From positions 4,464,001-4,528,000 of the forward strand of contig NZ_CP041188.1 of NCBI RefSeq assembly GCF_006517235.1: a stretch of 64,000 bases of DNA, read 5' to 3'. Below are positions 60,259 to 64,000 of the stretch, one piece after another; the stretch's first letter is position 1, and every line of letters begins with the position of its first letter. The notes beneath the pieces were generated by a model. The model ran no database searches. It was not told where the DNA came from and saw only the letters and a program-made list of their open reading frames with translations. The DNA comes from Pseudarthrobacter sp. NIBRBAC000502772 (lineage in GTDB: Bacteria > Actinomycetota > Actinomycetes > Actinomycetales > Micrococcaceae). Made by a program: the position numbers and the translations under genes.

Positions 60259-60333
60259 GAGCCGAAGACCCTGACAGCCGACGACGGCGGGAGGCGCCGC
60301 CGTCGACCGTTCCCTCCGTTGTGCATTCCCCTC

Positions 60334-60371
60334 GCCCGCTCAGCTAGGTGGTGCCCGCTCAGCTAAGTGGT
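60334..60371. repeat. 19-bp tandem duplication at the end of the DUF1992 gene
   Basis: GCCCGCTCAGCTAGGTGGT (60334-60352) is followed directly by a copy with one change (60353-60371). The second copy contains the DUF1992 stop codon. Confidence 0.7.
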
Positions 60372-60953
60372 GCCGCGCCATAGCCGCTGCCACCAGGAGC
60401 GCTGCGACTCCGGTTCAGGTAGGGGGTCCTGTGCGCGGGCGGCGCGGCGTTCGTGCCAGCGCGCCACCTCGGCGTCGACGTTCCGCGTTTTGGTGACGAC
60501 GGGCGGGCCGCCCTGGAGCTGGCGGCGGGCGTCGACCACCCGGGCATTGAAGTCGGCGAGGATGTCCCGGACCTGTTTTTCGGTGAACTGCGCATCAAGG
60601 CGGCCGTCCAGTTCGGCGTCTTCGGTGCGGAGCAGGATGGCTTTGGGCCCCAGTCCGCTGATGTTTTCGCGCTGGATCAGGCCCTTGACCCACCAGTCGG
60701 GATCGTAGGCCTCCCCCAGCCCGGGGATGGGCTTGCCGGCGTATTTGAGGTTGTCGAATTTGCCCTGTGCCATGGCGTCCCGGATCAGGTACTCCGCCCT
60801 TTTGGCGTCGTCCACCTTCTTGCGCTTCTGCCGCTCACTCTCCTCGGCGGCGTCGAGCTCGGCCTCCTCTTCGGCACTGATCCCCGCTCCCCGGTAGGAG
60901 CGGAGTTCCGCCGCCCGCTCGAGGCGCCGCTTGAAGTCGCCCGTCCCGCTCAT
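60363..60953 (-). CDS. DUF1992 (DNAJC28-like) protein
   Basis: A 196-residue protein with a charged coiled-coil start (ISAEEEAELDAAEESERQKR) and the DUF1992 core: YLIRDAMAQGKFDNLKYAGK, PIPGLGEAYDPDWWVKGLIQ, RENISGLGPKAI. The same domain occurs in the human J-protein DNAJC28; its function is unknown. The start MSGTGDFKRRLE is chosen; upstream codons in the frame are Arg-rich without family character. Confidence 0.85.
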   Translation of the reverse strand: MSGTGDFKRRLERAAELRSYRGAGISAEEEAELDAAEESERQKRKKVDDAKRAEYLIRDAMAQGKFDNLKYAGKPIPGLGEAYDPDWWVKGLIQRENISGLGPKAILLRTEDAELDGRLDAQFTEKQVRDILADFNARVVDARRQLQGGPPVVTKTRNVDAEVARWHERRAARAQDPLPEPESQRSWWQRLWRGTT

Positions 60954-61051
60954 GGCTAAACACCGCCTCCGCTTCTGAAATCGAGCATGTCTTCCAGTAT
61001 TCAGAACGCCGGCCGGGGTTTCAACGGGGGCACCGCAGCGTGCCGGAGTGC

Positions 61052-62089
61052 TCAGCCAAGCACCAGGGGCGGGACCCCGGTGTCCGCGACCACCACCGCG
61101 CCGCTCGCCGTCGAATCCGGGTTCAGCATCCAGCCCATCCGTTTGGCGGTGTTCAGGATCACAACGCTCTCCACCAGCTCGATCTGCGGGATGCGTTGCT
61201 GGAGGGCCAATTCGGCGTTCATCACATCGGCCAGCGTATTCAGCCACATGAGGATCACAAAATTTGTGCCTCCGGTAGTGGATGCGCTGAACCGGACGGT
61301 GCGGAGGCTGCGGAGTTCGGCGGCCGCGGCCTCGTGTTGGCCAGGCGGCACGTTGGCGAACCACTGGCAGCTCACCGGGTAGCCGGAGAGCTTCTGGGCA
61401 ATTTCACAACGGAAGGTCAGCAGCCCGCTGGACATCACCCTGTTGAGCTGCCGCTGGACCGTAGCCTGGCTCCGGCCCAGGCTCCGTGCTATCTCCGCGG
61501 CACCTGCGCGCCCGTCCCGGGCCAGGAACGGGACGAGGTCCAGATGGCTCGGCGGCAGCGGGGCTCCGAGCCGTGGTGCTGCCGAACCGGTGGCCGCAGG
61601 GCCGGCAACGGCCTGGAGCGCCTGTTGCTTGGCCTTGTCCAGGGTATTGAGCCGCCACGAATGGCCAGCGGTATGCAGGCGGGTACCCAGCGAGGTCCGG
61701 TACTTCAACAATCCGTGGATCTCCTTGAACCGCGGCAGCACATGGTCCGTGAACTGGGCCAGGGTGGGCGCAATGACCGTCAGCATGAGGTCCCTGTTGC
61801 TGGCAGCTTCCTCCACCGTGACCACTTCGGGGATGGCGGCGAGTGCCGCGGTCACCTCGGCCCGCAACCGCATTTCGCAATCCACGCTCACCAGTGCCAA
61901 GCACGTCTGTTTGGGATCGCCGATCAGATGGGCCGTCGTCCAGGCTGCGCCCGACAATCGCAGCCTGTCCCAGCGCGCGGCCAGCGTTGTGGCGTGCACA
62001 CCCAGTACATCGGCTGCATCCGACCAGCTGATCCGCGGGGCAATCTGCAGCACGTTGATCAGGGCAAGGTCTTCCTCGCTGAGTACCAC
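61052..62089 (-). CDS. Lrp/AsnC-family regulator with duplicated domains
   Basis: A 345-residue protein built of two AsnC units. The first HTH is LSEEDLALINVLQIAPRISW with DAADVLGVHATTLAARWDRL; the second is HLDLVPFLARDGRAGAAEIA with SLGRSQATVQRQLNRVMSSG, each followed by an alpha/beta RAM-like effector region. The GTG at 62089 has GGAGG 7 nt upstream, better than the TTG earlier. It is divergent from the M20 amidohydrolase and MHS transporter, its probable targets. Confidence 0.9.
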   Translation of the reverse strand: MVLSEEDLALINVLQIAPRISWSDAADVLGVHATTLAARWDRLRLSGAAWTTAHLIGDPKQTCLALVSVDCEMRLRAEVTAALAAIPEVVTVEEAASNRDLMLTVIAPTLAQFTDHVLPRFKEIHGLLKYRTSLGTRLHTAGHSWRLNTLDKAKQQALQAVAGPAATGSAAPRLGAPLPPSHLDLVPFLARDGRAGAAEIARSLGRSQATVQRQLNRVMSSGLLTFRCEIAQKLSGYPVSCQWFANVPPGQHEAAAAELRSLRTVRFSASTTGGTNFVILMWLNTLADVMNAELALQQRIPQIELVESVVILNTAKRMGWMLNPDSTASGAVVVADTGVPPLVLG

Positions 62090-62236
62090 TTCGCAGCCTC
62101 CTATCGTTCGCGTGGATAAATCCTGCCGTTTCAATCATACTTTTGATTTTTTCCTGCCATTTCGCGGCTTGTGAACCACATCACCACACAATGGACAGCA
62201 GGCCGTCACCGGACGGGTTGCTGAAAGGGAGAGCAG

Positions 62237-63457
62237 ATGTCAATCACCACCGACGCGAAAGAGCTTCAGGCGGACATTGTCCAGTTGCGCCATGCTCTTC
62301 ACCAGGAGCCGGAGATCGGACTCGAACTGCCCCGCACCCAGGAAAAGGTCCTCAAAGCGCTCGACGGCCTGCCGTTCGAAATCACCCTGGGCAAGAGCAC
62401 GACGTCGGTCACTGCGGTGCTGCGCGGCACCGCGCCGCACGCATCGGCAACAAAGCCGGCGGTCCTCCTGCGTGCCGACATGGACGGCCTCCCTGTCCAG
62501 GAGCGGACCGGTGCCCATTTCTCCTCGAAGATCGACGGCGCCATGCACGCCTGCGGCCACGACCTCCACACCGCCATGCTCGCGGGGGCAGCCACCCTTT
62601 TGGCGGAGCGCCGGGACCAGTTGGCCGGCGACGTTGTGCTGATGTTCCAGCCGGGCGAGGAAGGCTTTGACGGGGCAGGCCGCATGATCCGCGAGGGCGT
62701 GCTGGAGGCGGCCGGGCGCCGGGTTGATGCCGCCTATGGGATGCACGTCTTTTCCGCCTTGGAGCCGCACGGCCGGTTCTGCACCAAACCCGGGGTGATG
62801 CTCAGCGCTTCGGATGCCCTGACGGTCACGGTTCTTGGCGCCGGCGGCCACGGCTCGGCTCCGCACGCGGCCAAGGACCCGGTCACGGCGGCCGCAGAAA
62901 TGGTGACTGCCCTGCAGGTCATGATCACCCGCCAGTTCAATATGTTCGATCCAGTGGTCCTGACCGTGGGCGTCCTCCAGGCGGGTACGAAGCGCAACAT
63001 CATTCCGGAAACGGCGCGCATTGAAGCCACCATCCGGACCTTCTCGGACGCCGCCAGGGAACGGATGATGTCCGCCGTTCCCACGCTGCTGAAGGGCATC
63101 GCCTCTGCCCACGGCCTCGAGGTGGACGTCGATTACCGTCACGAGTACCCCCTCACCGTCAACGACGACGACGAAACACACACCGCGGAGAAGACCATTG
63201 AGGACCTCTTTGGAACGTCGCGGCTCACCCGCTGGGCCACCCCGCTCAGTGGCTCTGAAGATTTCTCGAGGGTGCTGGCGGAAGTACCCGGGACGTTTAT
63301 CGGGCTCAGCGCCGTCGCCCCCGGCGCCGACCACACCGAAACCTCCTTCAACCACTCCCCCTACGCAGTCTTTGACGACGGCGTCCTCTCCGACGGCGCC
63401 GCGCTCTACGCAGAGCTGGCCGTCTCCCGCATCGCGGCCCTGGCCTCGGCCAACTAA
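62237..63457 (+). CDS. M20D amidohydrolase (N-acyl-amino acid/hippurate hydrolase type)
   Basis: A 406-residue zinc peptidase-like enzyme: LRHALHQEPEIGLELP, LLRADMDGLPVQE, HACGHDLHTAMLAGAA, FQPGEEGFDGAGRMI and the C-terminal GSEDFSRVL supply the M20 metal ligands and catalytic Glu. It should release an acyl group from an amino acid in the cytoplasm. GGGAG precedes the ATG. An MHS transporter starts 26 bp downstream, so uptake and hydrolysis are linked. Confidence 0.94.
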   Translation: MSITTDAKELQADIVQLRHALHQEPEIGLELPRTQEKVLKALDGLPFEITLGKSTTSVTAVLRGTAPHASATKPAVLLRADMDGLPVQERTGAHFSSKIDGAMHACGHDLHTAMLAGAATLLAERRDQLAGDVVLMFQPGEEGFDGAGRMIREGVLEAAGRRVDAAYGMHVFSALEPHGRFCTKPGVMLSASDALTVTVLGAGGHGSAPHAAKDPVTAAAEMVTALQVMITRQFNMFDPVVLTVGVLQAGTKRNIIPETARIEATIRTFSDAARERMMSAVPTLLKGIASAHGLEVDVDYRHEYPLTVNDDDETHTAEKTIEDLFGTSRLTRWATPLSGSEDFSRVLAEVPGTFIGLSAVAPGADHTETSFNHSPYAVFDDGVLSDGAALYAELAVSRIAALASAN

Positions 63458-63483
63458 CCTTCCCTCTCTCCCTGGAGCACACG

Positions 63484-64000
63484 ATGACCACCACTGCAGG
63501 CGTCCCAGCCGACGTCCAGGTTCACAAGTCCCACCTGCGCACCCTCGTCGGCACCGGCATCGGCAACGCCGTTGAATGGTACGACTGGGCCATCTATGCC
63601 ACGTTCTCGCCGTTCATCGCGAGCGCGCTGTTCAGCAAGGCGGACCCGACGTCGGCCTTCCTCGCCACCCTGGCGATCTTCGCCGTCGGCTTTGTCGCCC
63701 GTCCGTTCGGCGGCTTCGTATTCGGCTGGATCGGTGACCGGATCGGCCGCAAGACGTCAATGACGTTCGCGGTGGGCCTCGCCGCCCTGGGGAGCCTGAT
63801 CATCGGCGTCGCCCCCACTTTCGAAGCCGTGGGGGCCTTCGCCTCGGTCCTGCTGTTGGTGGCCCGGCTTATCCAGGGCCTTGCCCACGGCGGAGAGCTG
63901 CCGTCGTCGCAGACCTACCTCTCGGAAATGGCGCCCAAGGAACAGCGCGGCTTCTGGGCAACCCTCATTTATACGTCCGGCACGGTCGGTATCCTGGCCG
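63484..64000 (+). CDS. MFS transporter, MHS family (cut by window end)
   Basis: The first 172 residues of an MHS-type importer: LVGTGIGNAVEWYDWAIYAT in helix 1, FAVGFVARPFGGFVFGWIGD then RIGRKTSM, and ARLIQGLAHGGELPSSQTYL. GGAG lies 6 nt before the ATG. It follows the M20 hydrolase in one operon and probably imports its N-acyl amino acid substrate. Confidence 0.92.
   Translation, partial: MTTTAGVPADVQVHKSHLRTLVGTGIGNAVEWYDWAIYATFSPFIASALFSKADPTSAFLATLAIFAVGFVARPFGGFVFGWIGDRIGRKTSMTFAVGLAALGSLIIGVAPTFEAVGAFASVLLLVARLIQGLAHGGELPSSQTYLSEMAPKEQRGFWATLIYTSGTVGILA

Overview
The window is 64 kb of high-GC DNA (mostly mid-60s % GC by eye) with GTG starts, strong GGAGG ribosome sites, many ATGA stop/start overlaps and gene families typical of Micrococcaceae. 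I read it as a chromosomal segment of an Arthrobacter/Pseudarthrobacter-like soil actinobacterium. There is no rRNA, CRISPR array, intact transposase or prophage. One tRNA (Pro, CGG) is present.

Layout. 1-5 kb: end of an ABC exporter, tRNA-Pro, a small exported repeat peptide divergent from an XRE-TPR regulator, then purD-purC. 5-14 kb: molybdopterin oxidoreductase, asparaginase plus sterol-carrier-like protein, HAD hydrolase, GH15, DUF72, App1-like phosphatase, formate/nitrite transporter. 14-21 kb: GH1 beta-glucosidase, AAA ATPase with a collagen-like tail, a stress group (J protein, Hsp20, HspR-like MerR), PAP2 phosphatase, AlkC-like glycosylase. 21.3-24.4 kb: an accessory patch with an orphan Imm26 gene between 13-bp direct repeats, a zinc alcohol dehydrogenase, a broken SDR gene and an MmyB-type regulator. 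24.5-31.7 kb: a complete D-galactonate uptake and De Ley-Doudoroff operon (binding protein, two permeases, dgoD, KDPG-type aldolase, KDG-type kinase) divergent from a GntR/FCD regulator. 31.7-38.5 kb: subtilase, epimerase-adenylate kinase pair, and a four-gene operon of secreted surface proteins. 39-43 kb: GAF-ANTAR protein, single-domain response regulator, then a decay zone with three deletion or frameshift scars (MFS/GtrA, lytic transglycosylase, VTC). 43-51 kb: arginase-like enzyme with a Cys metal-ligand variant, hydrolase, fatty acid desaturase with its ferredoxin reductase, and small membrane proteins. 51.4-55.2 kb: DUF2848, MHS transporter, GntR regulator and nitrilase-family amidase sharing a TGTATACA operator. 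55.7-64 kb: ammonium transporter, PadR regulator, class A PBP, DUF1992, and an AsnC regulator/M20 amidohydrolase/MHS transporter group cut by the window end.

The two best candidates for undescribed biology are: (1) the divergent pair at 1.0-2.65 kb, a 70-aa exported precursor carrying two exact copies of VGNWPDPM next to an HTH-TPR protein built like an RRNPP peptide-pheromone receptor, with a dyad over the shared promoter; (2) the 35.3-38.5 kb operon, in which three adjacent secreted proteins share a roughly 100-residue two-cysteine domain ending in C-[KQ]-G-A, with SipW-type AYW leader ends but no signal peptidase nearby. Functions beyond family assignment are inference.
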